56,422 bases of DNA from a virus. Made by a program: the position numbers and the translations under genes. Position 1 is the first letter of the stretch. Each line of letters opens with the position of its first letter. Shown piece after piece: positions 8,037-14,972 of the stretch. Below the pieces are notes generated by a model. That model did not search any database. It was given only the letters and a program-made list of their open reading frames with translations, and was not told the origin of the DNA. The stretch is taken from the IMG/VR virus record IMGVR_UViG_3300025132_000046, positions 1 to 56,422 of that record. One strand, given 5' to 3'.

Positions 8037-8298
8037 TACGTTTTTTTCCTAAAATAGTTTTTACATTAGTCGGTTTGCCACCTGGATTACCAGCGGCTCT
8101 CTTTCTTTGTACTGCTGACTTTCTTTGTGCCGCAGTCATTGATTTTGCTTTTGCTCTTGGCACACATTTCGGATAACCACGTTTGCTGCTCTTGGCAGAC
8201 TTGCGTCCACAAGCTTGATATTTTCCCTTTTTTTTAGGAGCTCCAATATCTACCCAATCTCCTTTAGGTCCTTTACCAAACCATTCTTTAAGAGACAT
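8011..8298 (-). CDS. small basic protein of CGR...YPKC type
   Basis: A 95-residue protein opening MSLKEWFGKGPKGDWVDIG and containing two cysteine-bearing segments (QACGRKSAKSSKRGYPKCVP). The pattern 'SLKEWFGKGP...CGR...YPKCVP' occurs in many marine phage and giant-virus small proteins of unknown function. The C-terminal third is nearly all Lys/Arg. The pair of cysteines might bind metal. It overlaps the next gene by 26 bases, which indicates coupled translation. Confidence 0.65.
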   Translation of the reverse strand: MSLKEWFGKGPKGDWVDIGAPKKKGKYQACGRKSAKSSKRGYPKCVPRAKAKSMTAAQRKSAVQRKRAAGNPGGKPTNVKTILGKKRNVRKKKKS

Positions 8299-8495
8299 TA
8301 TGCGTAGCCCCCTCCTCTTTTCTTGTACGTTTTGACTAAATAAGCATTAGCATAAGCTGATGGATAAACATCAAATTTACGCTTTGTTTCCGCTTTTACT
8401 CGAGCATACAAAGCAGGATTCGTAGGTTTAGAACCTGATTTTTTCTTAGTGGTTTTTTTCTTACCTCTTTTTTGTCTTACGTCTGTAGTAGCCAT
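8298..8495 (-). CDS. small basic protein with KVYPSAYANAYLVKTYKKRGGGY-type C terminus
   Basis: A 65-residue protein: a Lys-rich head, then PTNPALYARVKAETKRKF and a YPSAYANAYLVKTYKKRGG tail. This compact motif is widely repeated in marine phage and phycodnavirus-like proteins of unknown function. Start and stop share single bases with the neighbours (TAATG), the sign of a tightly coupled operon. Nucleic-acid binding is suggested only by charge. Confidence 0.65.
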   Translation of the reverse strand: MATTDVRQKRGKKKTTKKKSGSKPTNPALYARVKAETKRKFDVYPSAYANAYLVKTYKKRGGGYA

Positions 8496-8920
8496 TATGA
8501 TACCGCTCCTCCTCCTCTAGTGGCAGCACCCATACCTCGTCTGCCTTTCTTTCTGGGTTTTTTACAAACTAACCCACCGTCTTTCAAACCAATATCAGTT
8601 ATATCATCAATTCCAAAGGGATGATCAAATTCATCTATTTCGGGAAAAAGTTCTTCCATTCTTTGTTTTTTCTTAGCCGCGTTTACTTTTGCTCTGTTTA
8701 TTGCCTCTTCTTTTTTCTCTTTTCTAACTTTTTTATTAACACCTACTCTTCTTTTCTTTTTAATCCCTCTGGTAAACTCTGCATAGTCAAAGTCTGTTCC
8801 TTTTCTATCTTTAACAAGTTTCATTATCTCTTTGACAGACTTACCTTCTTTTAGAAGTTGAGCAACATTACCTCCACCCAACACTTTGTAAGCTATTAAA
8901 GGAATTTTAGGAGCTCCCAT
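8495..8920 (-). CDS. basic protein with KKGRRGMGAATRGGGAV tail (copy 1)
   Basis: A 141-residue protein with a globular-looking N terminus (IPLIAYKVLGGGNVAQLL), a charged middle helix rich in Lys and Glu, and a C-terminal tag KKGRRGMGAATRGGGAVS. Nearly the same tag ends the next two proteins upstream (8920-9387 and 9412-9783), although the rest of the three proteins is dissimilar. Such a shared terminal tag suggests a common targeting or packaging signal. Family unknown. Confidence 0.65.
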   Translation of the reverse strand: MGAPKIPLIAYKVLGGGNVAQLLKEGKSVKEIMKLVKDRKGTDFDYAEFTRGIKKKRRVGVNKKVRKEKKEEAINRAKVNAAKKKQRMEELFPEIDEFDHPFGIDDITDIGLKDGGLVCKKPRKKGRRGMGAATRGGGAVS

Positions 8921-9387
8921 TACGCTACCGCTCCTCCACCTCGAGTCGCTGCTCCCATACCTCGTCTACCCTTTTTCTTAGATTTCTTTGCTACGACTTC
9001 TCCGCCTTTTGCCATTTTTCTTCTACCGGGTAAATTTGATTCCATACCTCTAAGTGCTCCGAATCCACCACCACCGCCTCCAGAACTTCTTCTTCTTTTA
9101 TCTGGATCTTCTCTAAGTTCTCTTAGTTTTTTCTGTTTTCGTTCAGATTCTTTTTCAATTTTAGTCTCTTGTCTTTTAATACTTTTACTTACTTTTTTCT
9201 CATCTTCACGTTTTTGTTTTTCTCTTTCTATAAATTTTTCAGCTTGTTCAGGAGTCATTCTAGAAGCTCTTAACCTATCTAAAGCTTCCATTAAACCTTC
9301 AGCCGCACTAACTAATGAACTATTTGGACTCATTTTACCTGTTGCCAAAGCTGCTCTTAAATTTCTTTCTCTACGCTTTTTAGCCAT
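8920..9387 (-). CDS. basic coiled-coil protein with GRRGMGAATRGGGAV tail (copy 2)
   Basis: A 155-residue protein. I choose the ATG at 9387-9385, with GGAG six bases upstream, rather than the TTG four codons earlier. The middle (about residues 50-105) is a highly charged helix that may form a coiled coil, followed by a Gly-rich linker and the tag KKGRRGMGAATRGGGAVA preceded by a KGGEV element. It is part of the three-gene set sharing this tag. Function unknown; scaffold-like or DNA-associated internal protein are options. Confidence 0.65.
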   Translation of the reverse strand: MAKKRRERNLRAALATGKMSPNSSLVSAAEGLMEALDRLRASRMTPEQAEKFIEREKQKREDEKKVSKSIKRQETKIEKESERKQKKLRELREDPDKRRRSSGGGGGGFGALRGMESNLPGRRKMAKGGEVVAKKSKKKGRRGMGAATRGGGAVA

Positions 9388-9411
9388 GGTTCTCTCCAAA
9401 ATAATATTCTA

Positions 9412-9783
9412 TCACGCTACTATACCCCCGCCTCTTTTTGCCAAACCCATACCTCTTCGACCCTTTTTCTTTTTCACCTCACCACCATTTTTCATCTTTT
9501 TATATGGGGGTCTTACTAACTTTAAAAATCCTACACCTCCAGCACCTCCGCCACCTGAACCACCACCTTTTGGTCCACCACCTTTTGGTTTATCATCTTT
9601 TGTTCCGCCTTCTTGATTAGATATTTTTTTCCTAGTTTCCATATATTTTTTAGGAAAATCTCTTTCATGTGCATCAGGATCTTCAGCCAACATTCTTTTA
9701 CGAACAGTCTCTGATAATCTGCCTCCCTTTAACTCTCTTTCTCTTTTGCGATTTTTACGTTCTCTACGCTCTTTATCATCCAT
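9412..9783 (-). CDS. basic protein with GRRGMGLAKRGGGIV tail (copy 3)
   Basis: A 123-residue protein: a very charged N-terminal helix (DDKERRERKNRKRERE), a Gly/Lys-rich linker, a short hydrophobic segment VGFLKLVRPPYKKM and a terminal KNGGEVKKKKGRRGMGLAK block. The tag is the most diverged of the three copies. Its start shares bases with the stop of the holin-like gene (TAATG). Function is unknown. Confidence 0.65.
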   Translation of the reverse strand: MDDKERRERKNRKRERELKGGRLSETVRKRMLAEDPDAHERDFPKKYMETRKKISNQEGGTKDDKPKGGGPKGGGSGGGGAGGVGFLKLVRPPYKKMKNGGEVKKKKGRRGMGLAKRGGGIVA

Positions 9784-10046
9784 TATTTACCCCAAAAAAA
9801 TTGTTGAAGCATAATTAAAAAAGCAGTCACAGCACTTCCTGCACCTGCCGCCCACATAAGTGTTTTCCATCCACCTCTAGCTTCTGATAATACCTTATCT
9901 ATGTTAGCTAAAGATTTTTTTATCTCCTCAATATCTTTTTTCATGTCTTCTACATCGGCATGAAGATGTTTTATTTCATTCGCTTGAACAGCAACTTTAC
10001 TATTTATATCTTTGCTAAAAATGCGTTGAATGTCTTCTTTTTCCAT
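9783..10046 (-). CDS. holin-like protein, coiled coil plus one C-terminal membrane segment
   Basis: An 87-residue protein using the ATG at 10046-10044, which overlaps the preceding stop (TGATG) and has GGA upstream; a GTG four codons earlier is possible. Residues about 15-60 form a heptad-like helix (DVEDMKKDIEEIKKSLANI) and the C terminus has one membrane segment (LMWAAGAGSAVTAFLIML). This architecture resembles the haemolysin XhlA/holin-like proteins common in marine phages. A more typical lysis pair is at 54.2-55.0 kb, so this one may instead be a virion or accessory lysis membrane protein. Confidence 0.65.
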   Translation of the reverse strand: MEKEDIQRIFSKDINSKVAVQANEIKHLHADVEDMKKDIEEIKKSLANIDKVLSEARGGWKTLMWAAGAGSAVTAFLIMLQQFFWGK

Positions 10047-10342
10047 CAACACTTCCACCTTCTTCTGGCTTGTCGTAAACGGCTATTTGGATTTTTAGCC
10101 GCCTTTGGAAACTTCTTCATTTGTCCGGCAGAACGAGCACAAAATGACTTACGTCTTTTTGCATCTTTAGAACCTTTTTTAACTTTGCCTGTTACGGCAG
10201 TTTTAAGTTTAGAACCAGGATTGGCTCTACGATAAGCGGCTACTCCCTTTTTAGTCATTCCCGCCCCACTTTTTGTAGGGCGAAAATTACCAGATTTCAC
10301 GGAAGTTTTAATTCCCATGCCTTTTCGTTTTTTCTCAGCCAC
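10046..10342 (-). CDS. Arg/Lys-rich conserved protein (DUF6321-like)
   Basis: A 98-residue protein started by GTG with GAGG six bases upstream. The segment GMTKKGVAAYRRANPGSKLK, then AVTGKVKKGSKDAKRRKSFC and RLRQARRRWKC at the end, is a pattern I know from many marine phage and phycodnavirus proteins, which I believe carry the DUF6321 label. Two conserved cysteines (in KSFCARS and the final residue) could bind metal. It is one of the basic-protein cluster; role unknown. Confidence 0.65.
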   Translation of the reverse strand: MAEKKRKGMGIKTSVKSGNFRPTKSGAGMTKKGVAAYRRANPGSKLKTAVTGKVKKGSKDAKRRKSFCARSAGQMKKFPKAAKNPNSRLRQARRRWKC

Positions 10343-10343
10343 T

Positions 10344-10637
10344 TTAAGCCTCGTAAAAAATAGTCAGACTTGGAATATTTCCCGCAGTGGTTGCTGTTAC
10401 TAAAACACCATCTGAAAATAATATTCCTTGATTTGGGATATTAATGGTTTCAGAAGCAGTAGCCCCATCAGAAGATGAAATCGTCAAAAGGTTTGCACCT
10501 CCAGCAGATCCATTTCTAAAAGTCATAGCAGCACTGGCTTTACTTGTAAAATATAAACCAGTTAACCTAACTCTCCCTGATATAGAAGCTGATCCGCTAG
10601 TCGTAGTAACCGCTTTCGCGTCAGAAAGATAACCCAT
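10344..10637 (-). CDS. small beta-rich structural protein
   Basis: A 97-residue beta-rich protein (MGYLSDAKAVTTTSGSASIS) with the core VRLTGLYFTSKASAAMTFRN and ending SLTIFYEA. Similar small proteins appear downstream of capsid genes in marine phages and are likely capsid decoration or minor virion proteins. Its place, 11 bases after another small structural gene, supports that. No specific function can be given. Confidence 0.6.
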   Translation of the reverse strand: MGYLSDAKAVTTTSGSASISGRVRLTGLYFTSKASAAMTFRNGSAGGANLLTISSSDGATASETINIPNQGILFSDGVLVTATTAGNIPSLTIFYEA

Positions 10638-10647
10638 GACCTACTCC

Positions 10648-11118
10648 TTATGAGTCAGTTACATTTAAATTAGCATCTTGTAAATATTTAACAGTTACAT
10701 CTGCAATTCCAAGTGTTCCTGCCACAGTGGCTATAGGTGTATATGTAGCTATTACATCTCTATCAACTGTTCCAATATTTATAGAAGCTGTGGCCATTCC
10801 AGTACTCTGAGTTAAACCAATAGCTTTAGCATTTGTGGCTCCCATTAAAGCAGTTGTTGCCCCAGAAAAACCAATTGATACCGTAGCAGCTGAGGCATTA
10901 TCAGAAGCCTCAACAATATTTAAACTAACCTCAGTTATTTTAGAGTTTGCTGGTATTGTTCCCACAGTGGTTGTGGCAGATGCTCCCGCAATATCAATCA
11001 CAGCGGCTTGAGCCATAATCACAAAACCAGTATTTGATTTATTTGTACCAGGAGTGGTTCCTGTTGTTTCTTTAATTGTTCCGGCCTTGATAGGACCTGA
11101 AAATGTTGTTGTTGCCAT
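10648..11118 (-). CDS. capsid-associated beta-rich protein
   Basis: A 156-residue protein, MATTTFSGPIKAGTIKETTG, consisting of alternating short strands with Ala/Thr/Gly richness and ending ADVTVKYLQDANLNVTDS. Its type is frequent just downstream of major capsid genes in marine phages and is probably a decoration or minor structural protein. It has GGAG seven bases before the ATG and is preceded by a leader with interleaved inverted repeats (11131-11185), so its translation may be controlled. Confidence 0.65.
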   Translation of the reverse strand: MATTTFSGPIKAGTIKETTGTTPGTNKSNTGFVIMAQAAVIDIAGASATTTVGTIPANSKITEVSLNIVEASDNASAATVSIGFSGATTALMGATNAKAIGLTQSTGMATASINIGTVDRDVIATYTPIATVAGTLGIADVTVKYLQDANLNVTDS

Positions 11119-11130
11119 TTTAATCTCCGT

Positions 11131-11185
11131 GTATTAGCACTCGTCATACAATCTCTAATACGTCTGCTAGGTCAGTATGTATGAC
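11131..11185 (-). promoter_or_regulatory. structured leader: interleaved inverted repeats (pseudoknot-capable)
   Basis: In the minus-strand transcript, four arms occur in the order GTCATACA (11185-11178), GTATTAG (11161-11155), TGTATGAC (11150-11143), CTAATAC (11137-11131). Arms 1 and 3 pair over 8 bp, arms 2 and 4 over 7 bp, so they either form a pseudoknot or two mutually exclusive hairpins. The last arm ends four bases before the GGAG of the 10648-11118 gene, where pairing could affect ribosome access. This is seen directly; any control function is inference. Confidence 0.5.
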
Positions 11186-11198
11186 TAATTTACCCTAG

Positions 11199-11351
11199 TT
11201 ATTTTTTAATAGTTTCTTTAACCCAATTATAAGGTTTTTCAGAATAATCTACCATTGCTTTTGCCATAGCAGCGTTACCATCTATGACACTTTTTGTTGA
11301 TTCAGATACTTGTTTTGTCCAAGCATCCCAAAATTTAAAAATTATATCCAT
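11199..11351 (-). CDS. 50-residue helical protein downstream of major capsid gene
   Basis: A short frame of 50 codons, MDIIFKFWDAWTKQVSES at the start and ending in two lysines. GGAG stands six bases upstream of the ATG. The peptide is amphipathic and helical, with several aromatic residues (FKFWDAW, YNWVKE), somewhat like phasin or virion-associated peptides. It lies just after the terminator that follows the capsid gene, so its expression may depend on read-through. I do not recognise a family. Confidence 0.5.
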   Translation of the reverse strand: MDIIFKFWDAWTKQVSESTKSVIDGNAAMAKAMVDYSEKPYNWVKETIKK

Positions 11352-11361
11352 CTATATCTCC

Positions 11362-11387
11362 AAAAAGGAAAGGGGGCTTTTGCCCCC
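11362..11387 (-). terminator. intrinsic terminator after the major capsid gene
   Basis: On the minus strand GGGGGC-AAAA-GCCCCC (11387-11372) forms a perfect 6-bp G/C stem with a four-base loop and is followed by TTTCCTTTTT. It starts eight bases after the capsid stop codon. It should partly end transcription here and so raise capsid output relative to downstream genes. Confidence 0.85.
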
Positions 11388-11394
11388 AACCCAG

Positions 11395-12300
11395 TTAAGC
11401 ACCTTGGCTACCAAACATTCCTCGAGGATCTGAGAAACCAAAGGAATATCTTTCACGAGCTTTGTAACGGACGTTACCTGTATCAAAATCACCTTCAAAG
11501 GCGGTCTTAATACCAACTCGTTGGAACATCTTCATTCCGTTTGGAGCATCGGTTTTAATAAAGAACGCATCAGGATCATTAAGATAATGATTTACTGTGT
11601 ACCCTTGTGGGAGCATTCCCATGTTACGAGTAGCATTGATATCATTATCTGCTGTTCCTGGTCTTAAAGTAGACTCTAAGATTCTATCAGCAGTAAACTG
11701 AAGCTCCTTAGGAATAATTAACTTCAAGCCTCTAACAGCGATTTTAAGTCCACGCTCATCTGTAAATGCAGCAATATCAATAAGAGATTGCTCAAGAGAG
11801 GTTTCATTTAAATCCGCATCAGTAGCCAACTTATTCGCTAAGTTCGCTCCACCCAATGTTGGGTGTGCTGTAGAAAGAAGAGCTACCCCATCGCCTCCGA
11901 CTGAAGTACCAAAAGCATTATTAAGAACATTTGCTGCCTTAATTTGCTTAGTGGTTGCCATACTTCTAGCAAGAGCTTTGGTGTAACGAGCAGAGAGCTT
12001 ATCATATAGATTATCTTCAATTGCCTCTTCTGTAAGAGAGAATGCTAAAGCAATTGTCTCGTGTGAATATCTAGCTGTAAAAACTTCTTGTGCAGCGTCA
12101 AAAGCAACACCAGCACCCTCTGTTTTTACAGGAGCCTCACCGAAACCTGAGAGCATTACCTCTTCCTCAAAAGCACGATCAGATGTCTCTGTATCATAAA
12201 TCTCAGCGTGTTCGTTTTCGTAGTTTGCATACTCTAGTCCAAAAAGAGCGTTAAGACCTGGCTCAAGCTCCTTGACTAGTTGTGATCTAGAAATTGCCAT
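11395..12300 (-). CDS. major capsid protein
   Basis: A 301-residue protein with the pattern of HK97-fold major capsid proteins of marine phages (Mu gpT-like group). The N-terminal region holds EEEVMLSGFGEAPVK; the middle has a conserved LLSTAHPTLGG; then DERGLKIAVRGLKLIIPKEL, RPGTADNDINATRNMGMLPQ and the C-terminal RYSFGFSDPRGMFGS. Gene order (portal, co-chaperonin, scaffold, small head proteins, capsid, terminator) agrees. No separate protease is seen, so maturation may be protease-independent or use a protein I did not recognise. The strong terminator right behind the gene fits a highly expressed product. Confidence 0.85.
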   Translation of the reverse strand: MAISRSQLVKELEPGLNALFGLEYANYENEHAEIYDTETSDRAFEEEVMLSGFGEAPVKTEGAGVAFDAAQEVFTARYSHETIALAFSLTEEAIEDNLYDKLSARYTKALARSMATTKQIKAANVLNNAFGTSVGGDGVALLSTAHPTLGGANLANKLATDADLNETSLEQSLIDIAAFTDERGLKIAVRGLKLIIPKELQFTADRILESTLRPGTADNDINATRNMGMLPQGYTVNHYLNDPDAFFIKTDAPNGMKMFQRVGIKTAFEGDFDTGNVRYKARERYSFGFSDPRGMFGSQGA

Positions 12301-12311
12301 TGTCTAACTCC

Positions 12312-12887
12312 TTATTGTCCAGCAACACCAGCACTACCGTACAAGTGTTCGTTAATTTTAACAACAACTTGGCAGAAATTACCTAAAGCGTTTCCTGGTG
12401 TATCGTAAATACCAATTAACTTTAAGTTCTTTGCTGCACCTGTGCCTATATCTGAAGAATCAAGCTCCATAGCAGAAAGTCCAGTGGTTGTGCTTCCTGA
12501 ACCAACTACAACGTCAGCGTTTTTACCAAAGTCAGCTTGAACAATATCCTCATCAGATTGAATAATAAACAACTGATTTGGATCATCAAGAACATCTGCT
12601 TGAATAGTACCTGTAGTAATATTCACAGAACCTGGGTAAAAATTCTTGAAAGTAGGTTTACCTGTCGTGGGATCGGTATAAAAAACTCCGTTAAAAACAC
12701 CAACAGCCGCAGTATGCGATGATGGGTCAAACTGGAGAATAAAACCGTCTTTTAAAGTAACAAGGTCACCCTGAAAAATAGCCCCTGATTGGTTATCAGC
12801 TATCTGGTAGCCAAACTGCTTCTGAGAACCAGTTGCAGAAAGATTACCGAGAGCACGAAGACCAAAAGGTTTATCGACATTAGCCAT
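12312..12887 (-). CDS. head decoration/minor capsid-type protein
   Basis: A 191-residue protein, MANVDKPFGLRALGNLSATG, with GYQIADNQSGAIFQGDLVTL and a beta-rich body ending in INEHLYGSAGVAGQ. This 'VDKPFGLRALG' opening is typical of a small protein encoded immediately upstream of the capsid gene in many marine podoviruses and pelagic phage contigs. It is most likely a capsid decoration or stabilising protein. It is separated from the capsid gene by only 11 bases. Confidence 0.7.
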   Translation of the reverse strand: MANVDKPFGLRALGNLSATGSQKQFGYQIADNQSGAIFQGDLVTLKDGFILQFDPSSHTAAVGVFNGVFYTDPTTGKPTFKNFYPGSVNITTGTIQADVLDDPNQLFIIQSDEDIVQADFGKNADVVVGSGSTTTGLSAMELDSSDIGTGAAKNLKLIGIYDTPGNALGNFCQVVVKINEHLYGSAGVAGQ

Positions 12888-12902
12888 GTTTTATCCTTTT
12901 AA

Positions 12903-13373
12903 TTAATTTTCTTCGGCCTGAGGGCTTCCGAAAGTTGTACGAGACTGTCGATTCGGTTTATCAATTACCATTGAGCTATGAGCATTAGCTTTCAATAAAT
13001 CATTATCAACAGCCGAAATTTGGTCTTGGGTTCTTTGTTGATAATATGCATTTCTCTCCTCTGCTACCTCTTCAGGAATCTTGGCTAACACAAGTCCCCC
13101 CACGGAACAAACTCCCGCGTGTCTTCCATCGTCCATAGTTGGAACAACAAATTCTGGATTATCTTCTGCTCTAACCAATTCATATCCTTCTCGTAACTTC
13201 GCAGCTACGTTCATTCTATCTTCCCTACCACCAGATTCAGCACGAAGCCATCTGTGCTTGTATCCTGGAGGAGCAGGTGGAGTATCTAATCTTGAAGGAC
13301 GTACCCATGCTTTTTTACGAGTTTCATTTGAGCGTGTCTCGCTACCACGACTTTTTTTATTTAAAGCAGCCAT
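12903..13373 (-). CDS. conserved head-module protein, unknown function
   Basis: A 156-residue protein, basic at the N terminus (NKKSRGSETRSNETRKKAW) with a conserved central P-P-G-Y-K-H-R-W-L-R-A-E-S and EGYELVRAED, then a helical C terminus with glutamines and alanines. The 'GYxHRWLR' pattern is common in marine phages next to the scaffold gene. Its start overlaps the scaffold stop by one base. It may be a minor head or assembly protein; no enzymatic motif is seen. Confidence 0.65.
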   Translation of the reverse strand: MAALNKKSRGSETRSNETRKKAWVRPSRLDTPPAPPGYKHRWLRAESGGREDRMNVAAKLREGYELVRAEDNPEFVVPTMDDGRHAGVCSVGGLVLAKIPEEVAEERNAYYQQRTQDQISAVDNDLLKANAHSSMVIDKPNRQSRTTFGSPQAEEN

Positions 13374-14287
13374 TACGACCTCCTAACATATTTTGCATAT
13401 TCTTCCAAAGGAACACCTAATCGTCTTGCAATACTAACTTCACTTTGAGTGAGTTTTATTGATCTCGTGCGTCCAGTTTTATTGGTTCTCGTAGCAGGTG
13501 CGACACTTGGGACGTTGCTAGTATCCGCCTGTTTTTTAAATTTGTGCGGGAACTCTTTACGAATTCTCCGATTTAATTCATCATAATACTCATCAGATGT
13601 TAAGTCAAACCCCTCAGCACTTAGTTGATTGTGAATTTCCATAGCACCAGAGGTCATAACTCTATCCTCACCAAACCATTCATTATCTTCAGCCCACTTT
13701 CGTGCCTTAGGATCAATTCTTTGTTGTTGAGGTTGTTGTTGTGTGACAGGTTGCTCAACTCGTTGTTCCTGTTGAAGCTTTCTTTGTTTTTTATCGTTCT
13801 CAAGCTTTTCTTTTTGATAAACAAGTTGAGCTAAAACTTTTTGAGCCTCTACAGCAGCATCACCATCACCGTTGGTTACTGCATTTTTTAAATTAGCTTC
13901 TACAATCGCCAACTGAGAGTCTATTCTTCCTTCGCTCTCTGTTAAGTAACTACTATCAAGAGCAGTTGCCTTTTTTCTTTCTTGCTCTAAATGACTTTGA
14001 ACATTTTGAGCATATTCTACCGCGGCTTGCTCTCTTCTTTCAGCTTCACGAAGTTTTGCCGTCATTTTATCAATGCGTTTTTTTACCTTCGCACTATATT
14101 CCTCGTGTTCTTGCGTTTGTTCTTCAGGTGAAGCTTTTTGTGGCTCTTCTGGTTGTTCTTCTTCTGCTTCAGTTACTTCAACAACGTCCGGTTCAGACTT
14201 TTTATCTTCTGGTATTTGAACTTCTGTGGCTTTATCTTCTTCTGTCAAAGGCACTTCAATTTGTGTTTCTTGTATCTGTTCTTGCAT
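13373..14287 (-). CDS. capsid scaffolding protein
   Basis: A 304-residue, mostly helical protein. The first 60 residues are very acidic (many Glu, Asp, Pro), residues about 65-200 are a long charged coiled coil with Q-rich stretches (VTQQQPQQQ), and the C-terminal 60 residues are basic with KTGRTRSIKLTQSEVSIARR and LGVPLEEYAKYVRR. Acidic-coiled-coil-basic order and place between portal and capsid genes are typical of phage scaffolds, in which the C terminus contacts the capsid protein. Confidence 0.8.
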   Translation of the reverse strand: MQEQIQETQIEVPLTEEDKATEVQIPEDKKSEPDVVEVTEAEEEQPEEPQKASPEEQTQEHEEYSAKVKKRIDKMTAKLREAERREQAAVEYAQNVQSHLEQERKKATALDSSYLTESEGRIDSQLAIVEANLKNAVTNGDGDAAVEAQKVLAQLVYQKEKLENDKKQRKLQQEQRVEQPVTQQQPQQQRIDPKARKWAEDNEWFGEDRVMTSGAMEIHNQLSAEGFDLTSDEYYDELNRRIRKEFPHKFKKQADTSNVPSVAPATRTNKTGRTRSIKLTQSEVSIARRLGVPLEEYAKYVRRS

Positions 14288-14298
14288 GGAAATCTCCT

Positions 14299-14745
14299 TT
14301 ATACCATGTGAATAACGTCTTCTGGATCCTTAATCGTAGCCAAAATTTCGTCATCATTTAAAATGCGTATCTCACCATCTTCGATGTTGATACGAGCACC
14401 TGCGTATCGAGCAAAAACTACCCAATCACCTTTTTTACACCACGCTCCATGCGGAAATTTTTCTTGATCATAGTACGCTAATGGTCCTGTTTCAAGAACA
14501 TATCCACAAACGGTAGCAACTTGCTGTTTTTCTACTGCTTTTTCCGCTAAATATAGCCCACCTTTTGTTCTTTTTGGCGGTCTAAACGGTAAAACAACTA
14601 ATCTCCAACCAGTTGGCTTAGGTATTCTTTCTAGAAGTGACTCATCTAGATTTTTTGGGTCTAATTTTGCCGTTTCTTCTGTATCAGGTAGAGTTTCTTT
14701 ACGATCCTCTGCCCACTTTTTTTGTAAAGCTGTCATTTCTGCCAT
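14299..14745 (-). CDS. GroES-like co-chaperonin
   Basis: A 148-residue protein starting at the ATG at 14745-14743, which has GGAG six bases upstream; ten extra in-frame codons upstream are ignored. After about 45 leading residues it matches the Cpn10/GroES fold: PTGWRLVVLPFRPPKRTKGG, a G-G-L-Y-L that occupies the place of the GroEL-binding GGIVL mobile loop, then CGYVLETGPLAYYD, a KKGDWVVFARYAG strand and DDEILATI at the end. Phage GroES homologues (T4 gp31, RB49 CocO, and many marine phages) serve capsid folding with host GroEL. The place between scaffold and portal genes supports that role. Confidence 0.85.
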   Translation of the reverse strand: MAEMTALQKKWAEDRKETLPDTEETAKLDPKNLDESLLERIPKPTGWRLVVLPFRPPKRTKGGLYLAEKAVEKQQVATVCGYVLETGPLAYYDQEKFPHGAWCKKGDWVVFARYAGARINIEDGEIRILNDDEILATIKDPEDVIHMV

Positions 14746-14777
14746 AATTTCTCCTGTATTGCATGATATATACAAAA

Positions 14778-14793
14778 TGTTTCACGGGAAACA
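14778..14793. promoter_or_regulatory. parS-like 16-bp palindrome
   Basis: The sequence TGTTTCACGGGAAACA differs at one base from the bacterial ParB-binding site TGTTTCACGTGAAACA. With one extra pair on each side (14777-14794) it forms a 7-bp inverted repeat around four bases. It lies in the 53-base gap between the 57-aa gene and the co-chaperonin gene. The match may be chance or a weak transcript hairpin (followed by TTTTG on the minus strand); no parA or parB is seen here. Confidence 0.45.
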
Positions 14794-14798
14794 TCTTT

Positions 14799-14972
14799 TT
14801 ACTCATGTTCGTCTAGCGTCTGCTTGATTTTTTCTTCAATAGACGTAATTTCATCTAAATTTCCTAGTAATCTTTGATAATGTTCCATATTTTTTAGGCC
14901 ACCACCAACCATTACCTCCGATATTTCTTTTTTTCTTTGTTTTATGTACTTTAATAACTGATCTACGTTCAA
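14799..14972 (-). CDS. 57-residue protein, TTG start overlapping portal stop
   Basis: This short frame begins with TTG at 14972-14970, sharing bases with the portal stop (TTGA) and placed five bases after GGAG. The 57-residue product (MNVDQLLKYIKQRKKEISEV and on to QTLDEHE) is a charged helical protein with a Gly-Gly-Gly break near residue 24. Small proteins of this kind behind the portal gene are common in related marine phages. TTG start and overlap suggest coupled low-level translation. Function unknown. Confidence 0.65.
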   Translation of the reverse strand: MNVDQLLKYIKQRKKEISEVMVGGGLKNMEHYQRLLGNLDEITSIEEKIKQTLDEHE

